This document shows positions 17,130 through 25,412 of a stretch of 64,000 bases of DNA, in pieces. Location of the stretch: contig OZ244906.1 of the NCBI GenBank assembly GCA_965221655.1, positions 248,001 through 312,000 on the forward strand, in the 5' to 3' direction. The notes beneath the pieces are model-generated. The model saw only the letters and a program-made list of their open reading frames with translations. It was not told where the DNA came from and did not search any database. The translations under genes were made by a program, and so were the position numbers. The stretch is from Bin107 sp965221655 (GTDB lineage: Bacteria; UBA8248). The stretch's first letter is position 1, and every line of letters starts with the position of its first letter.

Positions 17130-18314
17130 ATGCAATATCCATTTACCGAAGAACAGTTGGCGTTAGCCGATCTGACGCGAGACTTCATGGAGCGCGAAGT
17201 CGCGCCCGTTGCACCAGAAATAGACAGACGTCTCGACCCGAAAGATTGCTATCCCGGCGAACTTCTCAACAAGGCTTCGAAGCTTGGCCTCCGCACCATG
17301 GCGGTTCCCGAAGAACACGGCGGCATTGGTGCCGATACGACGACCAAAGCCCTTTGCCTCTGGACGGGGGCGCAAATCGAAATCGGCGTCATCAAGTGTC
17401 TGAGCCAATGCTGGAAGATATCGACTGCGCTTTTCAAGTGCGGTACGGAGGCGCAACTCGAAAAATGGGGCAAGATGTTCGTAGAGGATCACGACTGCGT
17501 CGGTTCGTTCGTGATGACGGAACCGGACTACGGGGCGGACAATCTATATCGGCAGCCCGATCCCAAACTGGGTCTCAAGACCTCGGCAGTCGAAGACGGC
17601 GATTACTACGTCATCAATGGGGCGAAGCGTTTTACCTCGCTGACGAGTTGGGCAAAGATTCTACTGGTCTTTGCCCGCACGAATCCCGATGTAGCGGTAC
17701 ACGAGGGCACCACCTGTTTTCTCGTCCATGGGGATCAGGAGGGTGTCTCGTACGGCAACGTGCACGACAAACTCGGTTACAGGCTGTACCCCAACGCCGA
17801 GAGCTATTACGACAACGTGCGCGTTCACAAGGACGACATCTTGGGCGAAGTGAACAAGGGTTTCCACACTTTCGCGTCGGTGTTTCGGGGCAGTGCGGAG
17901 CTTCCTGCCTGCAACACGGGCATCGCGCGCGGGGTGTACAACTTCTGCTTGCAGCATGCGAAAGAGCGCATCCAGGGCGGCAAGCCCATCATCGAGCATC
18001 AGGTGATACAGCACCAACTCGCCGAGATGTTGATGAATATCGAGGTGGCCGAACAATTCATGTGGCGCATCTGCTGGGGCGTGGAGAACGATGCGAGCTT
18101 CAACACACGCTTCACGCGTTACGGCAAGGTGTTCAGCGACCAGGTCGCGCTCAAGACGATTGGCTTCGCCACGGATATTCTCGGCGGCATCGGCATCATG
18201 AAGGAAACACCGACGGAGAAGATGATGCGTGACCTCATTACCTTTCTCCACGGCGATGGGACGGATTCGATGACTCTTCTGCGCGCCGCCCAAACGCTGG
18301 ACGAGCCTGTATGA
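17130..18314 (+). CDS. Acyl-CoA dehydrogenase
   Basis: A 394-residue flavoenzyme that should oxidise an acyl-CoA with electron transfer to ETF. The N-terminal helical domain is followed by FVMTEPDYGADN and YVINGAKRFTSLTSWAK (FAD/substrate region). The C-terminal domain contains GIARGVYNFCLQHAKER and DILGGIGIMKETP. At the position of the usual catalytic glutamate (Y-E-G-T) the sequence reads HGDGTDSM, so aspartate appears to replace glutamate. An SDR gene follows 58 bp downstream, consistent with a beta-oxidation-like or CoA-thioester catabolic operon. Confidence 0.88.
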   Translation: MQYPFTEEQLALADLTRDFMEREVAPVAPEIDRRLDPKDCYPGELLNKASKLGLRTMAVPEEHGGIGADTTTKALCLWTGAQIEIGVIKCLSQCWKISTALFKCGTEAQLEKWGKMFVEDHDCVGSFVMTEPDYGADNLYRQPDPKLGLKTSAVEDGDYYVINGAKRFTSLTSWAKILLVFARTNPDVAVHEGTTCFLVHGDQEGVSYGNVHDKLGYRLYPNAESYYDNVRVHKDDILGEVNKGFHTFASVFRGSAELPACNTGIARGVYNFCLQHAKERIQGGKPIIEHQVIQHQLAEMLMNIEVAEQFMWRICWGVENDASFNTRFTRYGKVFSDQVALKTIGFATDILGGIGIMKETPTEKMMRDLITFLHGDGTDSMTLLRAAQTLDEPV

Positions 18315-18372
18315 GAAAACGGCGCTGCTCCCGGGTCTGTCCGGGCGCGCCCTGGTTGGATGGAGACAAGCG

Positions 18373-19146
18373 ATGGATCTGATGCTCACCGACAAAGTGG
18401 CGATGGTCTCGGGTGCCAGCCGGGGCCTTGGTTTCCATATCGCCAAAGATTTGGTGAGCGAGGGTTGCCACGTGGCGATCAGCGCGCGTGGTGAGGAGCG
18501 CGTACACCAGGCGGTCGAGGAATTGAATGCTCGGGGTGGGGGCCGTGCGGTGGGTTACGTGGGCGACGTAACGCAACAGGGCGTGCCCGAGACCTTTTTG
18601 GGTAAGACGCTCGAGGAGTTCGGCGGCGTCGACATTCTTGTGAACAACGTGGGGGGCAGCAACCCCAAGGCGTTTCTCGACATCACGGACGCAGAGTGGC
18701 GTGAGGGTTTCGACTTCAACCTTTATCACGCGGTGACGCTTTCGCGTCTCGTGATACCGGAGATGAAGAAAAGGGGAGGCGGCGCCATTTTGAACGTCGC
18801 TTCCGTCTACGGACGTGAGTCGAGAGGCGCGATGACGTACAACGCTTCAAAGGCGGCTCTGATTAGCTTCTCCAAAGGCCTTGCACAGCAGGTGGCGAAG
18901 GACAACATTCGTGTGAATTCCATAGCGCCGGGCAGCATCCTTTTCCCGGGAGGGGTTTGGGAGCGTAGGGTAGAAGAGGCCCCTGACGGGCTGAAGGGTT
19001 TCGTCGACGCTGAAATGCCCTTGGGTCGGTTCGGTCGCCCTGAAGAACTCTCTGCGGTGGCTGTTTTCATGCTCAGCCCCCGGGCGAGCTTGGTGCACGG
19101 AGCATGCTGGAACGTCGACGGTTCACAAAGCAGGTCGAATATCTGA
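18373..19146 (+). CDS. Short-chain dehydrogenase/reductase
   Basis: Classical SDR of 257 residues. The cofactor motif is GASRGLGFHIA, NNVGG marks the central strand, and catalytic Ser (NVASVYG), Tyr and Lys (YNASK) are present. The C-terminal RFGRPEELSAVAVFMLSP is standard for the 3-oxoacyl-reductase-like branch. It should use NAD(P)H on a keto or hydroxy group, perhaps of a CoA thioester given the acyl-CoA dehydrogenase upstream. It converges with the DUF362 gene, 14 bp away. Confidence 0.9.
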   Translation: MDLMLTDKVAMVSGASRGLGFHIAKDLVSEGCHVAISARGEERVHQAVEELNARGGGRAVGYVGDVTQQGVPETFLGKTLEEFGGVDILVNNVGGSNPKAFLDITDAEWREGFDFNLYHAVTLSRLVIPEMKKRGGGAILNVASVYGRESRGAMTYNASKAALISFSKGLAQQVAKDNIRVNSIAPGSILFPGGVWERRVEEAPDGLKGFVDAEMPLGRFGRPEELSAVAVFMLSPRASLVHGACWNVDGSQSRSNI

Positions 19147-19160
19147 GTCTCGGCGAGCGT

Positions 19161-20132
19161 TCAGGAAACCTTGTGGAATGGATCCCGCACGTGCGTGAGC
19201 CATTGTTGTTTGAGAGTGCTCTTGACGACGCGCGGGATGCTGAACCCTATCGGCAACATCCTCGGTTCGCGCAAGGGGATGGACAAACGAGCCTCCCGCA
19301 ATTTCTCTCCCACCACCTCGATTTTGTCCAGCTCCACTTCTCCGAAGCCCGTGAGGCGGGCGGCTTCTAGCGTTCTCAACCTTTCGGGAGAAAGCCCTGC
19401 TAGCTCGCAGGCCACGCGGTCGAGCGCGACCGGGTCGGTGCTTGCCATGACGAGACCCATCCAGCGCGGTGTTCCCTGGGTGGGTCCTTGGCCTTCCATC
19501 GCCCATACGGCGTCGAGAACGGAGATGCGTGTTTTCAGTAGGCGCGCCGTCTCGACGAGCATGAGTGGAAAATAGTTCTCGAAACTGCCCGCCTTGAAGT
19601 GCCACCACGCCTTTCTTTTGCCCGCAACGCAGCCGAACAGGTTCTTGACCGCTCCCGTCATGTACAACTGGCAATGGGTCTTGAGTTTGGGCAGGTTGAC
19701 GATGCCGTCGACATCCATGGCCTCCTTTGCCATGGTGAGATATTTGTAGACGATTCCCTCGGGGTTGGGAACTTTCATCCCTTTTTCAAAAGGAGCGAGG
19801 CGAATTCCCAATTCGTCGCATACTCCCGATAGGCCTGCCTGTTGGGCACAAGCGGCGAAACTACCCCAGGCGGGGCTGTCTCCCATGGACAATGTTCGAG
19901 GCGGGGAGGGAGATTTTCGTAATTGCTCTGCTACGGCGCGGAGTATTTCGGGGTGGGTCGTGAGCGCCCGCTCGGGTGGTGCGCCCTTCACGAGGTTGGG
20001 CTTGAGCAGAATTTCGTCCGTCTGTGATGCGAATTGCGCCGTACCGCCCAACAACTCGAAAGCCTCGGCGACTGCGTCGCCGACACGCTCCCTGTCGTAA
20101 TCTCGACATCGGACAATCGCAACGCGGCTCAT
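19161..20132 (-). CDS. DUF362 domain protein
   Basis: A 323-residue member of the DUF362 family, seen in EILLKPNLVKGAPPERALTT, TLSMGDSPAWGS, IVNLPKLKTH and AVKNLFGCVAGKRKAWWH. Family members often carry ferredoxin domains and are of unknown activity; this one lacks the Fe-S part. It is 7 bp downstream of a small coiled-coil protein gene, likely one transcript. No signal peptide is visible. Confidence 0.82.
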   Translation of the reverse strand: MSRVAIVRCRDYDRERVGDAVAEAFELLGGTAQFASQTDEILLKPNLVKGAPPERALTTHPEILRAVAEQLRKSPSPPRTLSMGDSPAWGSFAACAQQAGLSGVCDELGIRLAPFEKGMKVPNPEGIVYKYLTMAKEAMDVDGIVNLPKLKTHCQLYMTGAVKNLFGCVAGKRKAWWHFKAGSFENYFPLMLVETARLLKTRISVLDAVWAMEGQGPTQGTPRWMGLVMASTDPVALDRVACELAGLSPERLRTLEAARLTGFGEVELDKIEVVGEKLREARLSIPLREPRMLPIGFSIPRVVKSTLKQQWLTHVRDPFHKVS

Positions 20133-20139
20133 GGGGTGG

Positions 20140-20469
20140 TCAACTTCCCTTTTTAATGGCTTCTATTTTATCGTCGCGCTCCATCTCGAGTGTATCGCGT
20201 TCTTCCCGAAATTTTTGGCGCAGTGCGTCAATCGCCTCCTTGGCCTCGGGCTCGAGGTGTGCCTCCGCGATATCGAGTGGAGTACCTCCGGTCATTTTCA
20301 GCAGTTCCTGTTGATGGAGGACGTCTTTTTCAGCGATTTTTCCTTCGTATGTCTTCCTGATTTCTTCAATCTTGCTTCTTTGCTCGGGACTGAGTTTTTC
20401 CAGTTCCTGGCGTGCTTGCTCCCCAATGCCGGAAGTCTTCTCCATCGCTATTTCCAAGGCGCTTTTCAT
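20140..20469 (-). CDS. Hypothetical charged coiled-coil protein
   Basis: A 109-residue highly charged helical protein, rich in Glu and Lys, with heptad-like stretches at about 18-55 (EQARQELEKLSPEQRSKIEE) and 75-105 (EAKEAIDALRQKFREERD). No known domain is recognised. The ATG is preceded by GGAGG at six bases, which supports translation. It leads a two-gene transcript with the DUF362 gene. The 230 bp upstream of it, towards the PLP enzyme gene, hold no other gene. Confidence 0.65.
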   Translation of the reverse strand: MKSALEIAMEKTSGIGEQARQELEKLSPEQRSKIEEIRKTYEGKIAEKDVLHQQELLKMTGGTPLDIAEAHLEPEAKEAIDALRQKFREERDTLEMERDDKIEAIKKGS

Positions 20470-20725
20470 GTTGAACCTCCGCGGCGGTGTCGGTGGCCTT
20501 GTCGGATACGCGCATTCTAGGTTGCGTGAGAAAGGGGGTCAACATCCACGTCTTTGGACGATGGCCACGAAGCGCGTTCCTCATCGACCAGGCCGGGGAG
20601 GAGAACTCCGCCTTGTGAATGGCAATGGCGAAATAATGGTCTTTTCTTGTCCCTGGTACATTCCTGACACGTGAATTTTGCTATAAGGCATAAAGGCTTG
20701 GATGCGTCCGCCGATGGAGGAATCC

Positions 20726-21694
20726 ATGAACGCACCTATGTTCGATGACGTTCTGGAGGCACGAGAGCGCATCGCCGCATACTTGCAGCCCACACCCTTT
20801 CACGAAGTACCCGTGCTCTCTGAGCAGATGGGATGCCGTTATTTTCTCAAATTCGAGTCGATGCAGCCCATCGGCGCGTTCAAGGTGCGTGGCGGCGTGA
20901 ATTTCGTCTCCCGGCTAGGGCCGGAAGAGAAAAGAGCGGGTCTCATCACGGCGTCGACGGGCAATCACGGACAATCCATAGCCTACGCCGCGCGAATTTT
21001 CGGGGCCAAAGCGCTGGTGGCGGCGCCGCAAGGCGCCAACCCGGACAAGATTACGGCTATCAAGAGACTCGGAGCCGAAGTCGCCTTGGTCGGGAAGGAT
21101 TTCGACGACGCCAGAGGGTGGTGTGAGGAGCAATGCGAAGCGCGAGGCATGCGCTACGTTCACTCGGCCAACGAACCGCACCTCATCGCGGGCGTGGCAA
21201 CGCAGACGCTTGAAATCATGGAGCGCGAGCCGGACATCGAGGTGATCATCGTTCCCATCGGCGGGGGGAGTGGGGTATGCGGTGCCGCTCTCGTCGCCAA
21301 ACATCTCAACCCCCGGATTCACGTGGTGGGGGTGCAGGCGCAAAACGCCCCTGCCTTCTTCAAGAGTTTCTACGCGGGGGAAATGCTCCCCCAGCCTGCG
21401 GCAAACACCTTTGCGGACGGCCTCGCCACGCGGGTGCCTTATGAACTCACCTTTTCGATGATGAAGCGATACGTGGACGAAATCGTCGTGGTGAGCGAAG
21501 AAGAGTTGTGCGAGGCCATTCGCCTGCTGATTTTCGGTGTGCACGTCGTCGCCGAGGGTGCAGGGGCCGCTGCAACGGCGGCCGCACTCAAAATGGACTT
21601 GAGGGGCAAGCGCGTCGCCGGAATCCTGAGTGGACGTAATCTTACAGAAGAGCATCTCCGCATCATCATGAACGGCGGGGTGCCCCGTCCTTGA
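20726..21694 (+). CDS. PLP-dependent threonine/serine dehydratase family enzyme
   Basis: The 322-residue fold-type II PLP enzyme has the Schiff-base lysine in QPIGAFKVRGG, the STGNHGQSIAYAA substrate loop, the glycine-rich PIGGGSGVCGAAL phosphate cup and GAGAAATAAAL. Catabolic threonine/serine dehydratases share this layout, and the protein lacks a C-terminal ACT domain, so it is likely not the feedback-inhibited IlvA. Start ATG 20726 has GGAGG five bases upstream. Its stop overlaps the TTG start of priA. Confidence 0.87.
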   Translation: MNAPMFDDVLEARERIAAYLQPTPFHEVPVLSEQMGCRYFLKFESMQPIGAFKVRGGVNFVSRLGPEEKRAGLITASTGNHGQSIAYAARIFGAKALVAAPQGANPDKITAIKRLGAEVALVGKDFDDARGWCEEQCEARGMRYVHSANEPHLIAGVATQTLEIMEREPDIEVIIVPIGGGSGVCGAALVAKHLNPRIHVVGVQAQNAPAFFKSFYAGEMLPQPAANTFADGLATRVPYELTFSMMKRYVDEIVVVSEEELCEAIRLLIFGVHVVAEGAGAAATAAALKMDLRGKRVAGILSGRNLTEEHLRIIMNGGVPRP

Positions 21695-24264
21695 AATACG
21701 CCATCAAGAAAAAAGTTGTCGTGGAGCGGGCGCCGCGGGAGAGTTACGTCGCCGTCGCACTCAGCGTCCCGCAGCTTGAGCCTCTTACCTATCGGGCGAG
21801 TGGGGAACTTGCAACTCGACTCGTGCCCGGGCTGCGCGTGCTGGTACCGCTGGGGAAGAGGAAGGTGACGGGCTACGTCGTCGAACTCCCGCATGAAAAA
21901 CCGCCTTCTGACGTCGTTCCCTCCTCGGTCAAGCCCGTTCTCGAAACGCTGGATGACATACCGCTTCTCTCACAGGAGCTTTTGGAACTCACCAAGTGGG
22001 TGGCTGAATACTACTGCTGCGGCTGGGGTGAGGCTCTCAAGTTCGCGCTGCCCTCCCACAAGGAGAAGAAGACCTTAGAGCATTACCGGCTGAGCACGTC
22101 CGGGCGGCGAGAAGCCGCACTCGCAGAGGGCGGCCTGGGTCTGCCGGGGCTCGTCCCCTCTCAGGAGAAGGGCAACCAGGAGGCGCGCATTCTGATTGCG
22201 CTTCGCAAGGGGCCGAGAACCCTGCGCTCCCTCACGGCTTCGTTCGGGCGCGGAACGCGCGCTCGGGTTGTACGCCTTCTGGAGGTGGGTCTTGTAGAGA
22301 AGAGTGTCGACATCGTGGGTGGCTCCACGCCCCGAAAGGTCAAATACGCGCGGTTGTGCAAAAAGCCGAGGGAGGAGGAACTCAAGGAGCTGGAGACCCG
22401 AGCGAAGCGCCAGGCGGAGATTTTGCGTCTTTTGACTCACGCCGAGAACGGACGCCTGCGCTTGCGAGAACTCGAATCTTTTTCCTTGGGTGCGCGCTCC
22501 GCGTGTGCGGCCCTGAAGCGGAAGGGATGGGTGGAGATCGAGGAAGACGTCGTGCCCGACGAGCCGGACGAAGCCGGCCCCGTAACACGTTCTGATATTT
22601 CCCCTGCGATTCTGACGGAAGAGCAAAGGGAAGTCGTCGAGTTGGTGGCTGGGGATGTTCAAGAAAAAAAATTCTCCGTCACTCTTGTTCACGGTGTAAC
22701 GGGAAGCGGCAAAACGGAAGTGTATATGCGACTTGCCCAAAAGGCCCTGGAAGAGAAATTGGGCGCGTTGATTCTGGTGCCGGAGATCGGCCTGACTCCG
22801 CAACTTCTCGCGCGGTTTCAAGAACGCTTCGGCCAGCGGGTTGCCTGTCTGCACAGTGCCTATTCGGAGAAACAGCGTATATCCGCGTGGCGGCGCATCA
22901 AGAACGCAGAAGCACCCATCGTGGTAGGCACGCGCTCAGCCGTTTTCGCCCCGATTCCGAATTTAGGGATCGTAGCGGTGGATGAAGAGCATGATGGCTC
23001 CTACAAGCAGGAGGAATCTCCGCGCTACCAGGCCCGAGACACCGCCATCGTGCGCGCCAGGAACCTGGGAATTCCGGTGGTGCTGGGTTCGGCGACACCT
23101 TCCATCGAGAGCTATACAAACGCCAGAAGTGGTCGCTACCGCCTTCGCACGCTCTCACACCGGCCCGCAGGAGGGGCCTTGCCGAAAGTGCGATTGTTGG
23201 ACCTGCGGACGGAGGCCGGTTCTGACCCCAGGACGCCGGAGTTGCTGACGCGCGACTTGGCGGAGGCGATTGACGAGCGGTTGGCGAGAGGTGAGCAAAC
23301 CCTTTTGTTCCTGAACCGGCGTGGATTTTCCTCCGTGCTGTTGTGCCGGGACTGTGGAGAGGCGCTTCAGTGCCCACACTGCTCCATTCCGTTGACGTTT
23401 CACAACGAAGGGGGGGGCAGGGTGCAGTGTCATTGGTGTGACTACAGTGCGCACCCGCCCCGCCTGTGCGCATCGTGCGGCAGCGAGCGGATCGGCTATT
23501 TTGGCGTCGGCACCGAGCGCGTGGAGCAGGCCGTACGCACGCGCTTCCCGCATGCGCGCGTCCAGCGACTGGATCGCGACACCACCCGCCGCGCGGGGGC
23601 GTATGACCGGATTTTCAAGGCCATGCGAAACGGGGAGATCGACGTTCTCATAGGGACGCAAATGGTGACGAAAGGTCATGATTTCCCGAAATTGACGCTC
23701 GTGGGCGTTGTCGTAGCTGACGTGGGTCTTCATCTGCCGGATTTCAGGGCGAGCGAACGTACCTTTCAACTTCTTACACAAGTAGCGGGTCGGGCGGGCC
23801 GCTCCGATTTGCCGGGAGAGGTCTTTATCCAGACCTTTCGCCCCGATCATTTTGCGATTCAGTGCGCCCGTGGGCACGACTACACCGGATTTTATAGTCG
23901 AGAAGCCTTGGCGAGAGAGCAGATAGGCTACCCGCCGTATCGACGCTTGGCCAGACTTCGTTTCGAATCAAAGGACAGGAACCTCGCCATGAAGGCAAGT
24001 GCGTGGACGGCCTCCTGGTTGAGAAAAGGCGGTGCAGGGGAGGTTGGACACGCCAGCGAGATGGACGAGGCCGAATACCTGGGGCCCGCGCCCGCGCCTC
24101 TTTCGAGAATCCGCGGGGTCTGGCGGTATCATATAATCTTGAAGGCCAAAACGTCGCGGCGTCTGGGTGTGCTACTCAAGTCGATCGAATCCGAATTCGA
24201 CACGCAGACGGCCTATTCGTCCGTTCGTCTGGTGGTGGATGTCGACCCGGTGAGCCTGATGTAA
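21691..24264 (+). CDS. priA: Primosomal replication restart helicase PriA
   Basis: PriA recognises stalled forks and reloads the replisome. The 857-residue product has an N-terminal 3'-DNA-binding domain (VALSVPQLEPLTYRASG) and helicase motifs GVTGSGKTEVY (about residue 335) and DEEHDGSYKQEE (about 430). A zinc-binding insertion (about 552-597) has cysteines in CRDCGEALQCPHC, CHWCDYS and CASCGS, and motif VAGRAGR comes near the end. It is about 120 residues longer than the E. coli protein, mostly through a winged-helix-like linker. The start is TTG at 21691, overlapping the stop of the dehydratase gene. Confidence 0.95.
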   Translation: MKYAIKKKVVVERAPRESYVAVALSVPQLEPLTYRASGELATRLVPGLRVLVPLGKRKVTGYVVELPHEKPPSDVVPSSVKPVLETLDDIPLLSQELLELTKWVAEYYCCGWGEALKFALPSHKEKKTLEHYRLSTSGRREAALAEGGLGLPGLVPSQEKGNQEARILIALRKGPRTLRSLTASFGRGTRARVVRLLEVGLVEKSVDIVGGSTPRKVKYARLCKKPREEELKELETRAKRQAEILRLLTHAENGRLRLRELESFSLGARSACAALKRKGWVEIEEDVVPDEPDEAGPVTRSDISPAILTEEQREVVELVAGDVQEKKFSVTLVHGVTGSGKTEVYMRLAQKALEEKLGALILVPEIGLTPQLLARFQERFGQRVACLHSAYSEKQRISAWRRIKNAEAPIVVGTRSAVFAPIPNLGIVAVDEEHDGSYKQEESPRYQARDTAIVRARNLGIPVVLGSATPSIESYTNARSGRYRLRTLSHRPAGGALPKVRLLDLRTEAGSDPRTPELLTRDLAEAIDERLARGEQTLLFLNRRGFSSVLLCRDCGEALQCPHCSIPLTFHNEGGGRVQCHWCDYSAHPPRLCASCGSERIGYFGVGTERVEQAVRTRFPHARVQRLDRDTTRRAGAYDRIFKAMRNGEIDVLIGTQMVTKGHDFPKLTLVGVVVADVGLHLPDFRASERTFQLLTQVAGRAGRSDLPGEVFIQTFRPDHFAIQCARGHDYTGFYSREALAREQIGYPPYRRLARLRFESKDRNLAMKASAWTASWLRKGGAGEVGHASEMDEAEYLGPAPAPLSRIRGVWRYHIILKAKTSRRLGVLLKSIESEFDTQTAYSSVRLVVDVDPVSLM

Positions 24265-24419
24265 GGCGCGCGATGCAATGCCGTAGGCTTCCACGTGTGT
24301 TCTGGAATATGCGTGTTTGAGGGGAATCTTCTCGCGCGGGGGAGAGCGTTTTTCGTGTTCTCTGATGTTGAAAACAAGGAAACTTGCATGACGCGGAACG
24401 CGCGCTGGTAGGTGTCGGA

Positions 24420-24494
24420 TGGTGGGCCGTACTGGATTTGAACCAGTGACTTCTGCCGTGTGAAGGCAGCGCTCTGCCGCTGAGCTAACGGCCC
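24420..24494 (-). tRNA. tRNA-Val (anticodon CAC)
   Basis: A complete 75-nt cloverleaf on the minus strand: acceptor GGGCCGT/ACGGCCC, D-arm GCTC-AGCGGCAGA-GC, anticodon stem CTGCC/GGCAG with loop TTCACAC (anticodon CAC), T-arm ACTGG-TTCAAAT-CCAGT, encoded CCA at 24420-24422. About 155 bp separate it from priA and nothing else is visible there. Confidence 0.97.
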
Positions 24495-24716
24495 ACTGGT
24501 CTTGCGTTTATCATAGGCTCGGGGGTCGGTCAAGAAAGGATACGGATCGACGTGCCAGGCGGTCCTTTGGGGGGTGGATTCGGACAGGGAACGTGAAAAG
24601 GCGCGTCCAAAGTGGTTGCCCGAACTTTACGGCTATTCGCACCATCCCTTATGATAGGATGAGCCGAAAGCGTCTACTTTGAGTTTTCGCCAGCGAATGG
24701 AGAGGATGAATCAGAA

Positions 24717-24941
24717 ATGGACCAAGTGACGAACAATGGAGTGAATTACAATCTCGAAGCCCGCGAACACGATTTGTACGGGTTCGGCGTCGACGTCTTC
24801 ATGCTGGAGCCGGACGGCGCTCAGCCCAAGGAACCCATTGCTTTCATTCCCGGGAAAGACGAACACGCTGCCAGGATAATGACGCAGCAATGGCTGAAGA
24901 TCGCTTTTCCGGCAGAATTGCCCAAAGGCAAGAAAAAATAG
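24717..24941 (+). CDS. Hypothetical protein (74 aa)
   Basis: A short, acidic and aromatic protein: GVNYNLEAREHDLYGFGVDVFMLEPDG precedes a lysine-rich tail (ELPKGKKK). No domain is recognised. GGAGAGG lies about 11 bases before the ATG, and codon choice looks normal for the region. It is followed 68 bp later by a RidA gene on the same strand. No membrane segment or signal peptide. Confidence 0.55.
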   Translation: MDQVTNNGVNYNLEAREHDLYGFGVDVFMLEPDGAQPKEPIAFIPGKDEHAARIMTQQWLKIAFPAELPKGKKK

Positions 24942-25009
24942 TAGTGCCGGGAACCTGCGGAGAAACCAGGGGGAAAGTTTTATCCCAACGCTCGGGTTGA
25001 GGAGATACC

Positions 25010-25411
25010 TTGGAATCGCCGCGAACGATCCAAACGACGCAGGCCCCTTCTCCCACCGGGCCTTTCGTTCAAGCGCGCCGCGCGGGGAATCTGGTGTTCA
25101 TTGCAGGCCAGCGCGGCATCGACCCGCACTCCGGTGAACTCGTCGAGCGAGACATCGAAAAGCGTACCAGAAGAACCCTGGAAAACCTCAAGGGCATTGC
25201 GGAGGCGGCGGGCGGATCGCTGGCGACGTTCGTTTCCACCGTCGTCTACGTGCGTGATATGAACGCCCATCGCCCGACTATCAATCGCCTGTACGAGGAA
25301 TATTTCGGGCCAAACCTACCCACCCGCACCATTGTGGAAGTGAGTCGTCTGAATCAAGACGACATCGTCGAAATCGAGGCGGTGGTTATGATTCCCGACC
25401 CGAAGTGTTGA
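25010..25411 (+). CDS. RidA/YjgF/UK114 family protein
   Basis: A 133-residue trimeric-fold protein with PTGPFVQARRAGNLVFIAGQ, ENLKGIAEAAGGSLATFVSTVVYV and the C-terminal IVEIEAVVMIP. RidA-type enzymes deaminate reactive enamine/imine intermediates from PLP dehydratases; the usual catalytic arginine appears in LPTRTIVEV. The start is TTG at 25010 with GAGGAG six bases upstream. It converges with the oxidoreductase gene that ends at 25413. A threonine-dehydratase-like gene lies 3.3 kb upstream. Confidence 0.88.
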   Translation: MESPRTIQTTQAPSPTGPFVQARRAGNLVFIAGQRGIDPHSGELVERDIEKRTRRTLENLKGIAEAAGGSLATFVSTVVYVRDMNAHRPTINRLYEEYFGPNLPTRTIVEVSRLNQDDIVEIEAVVMIPDPKC

Positions 25412-25412
25412 G

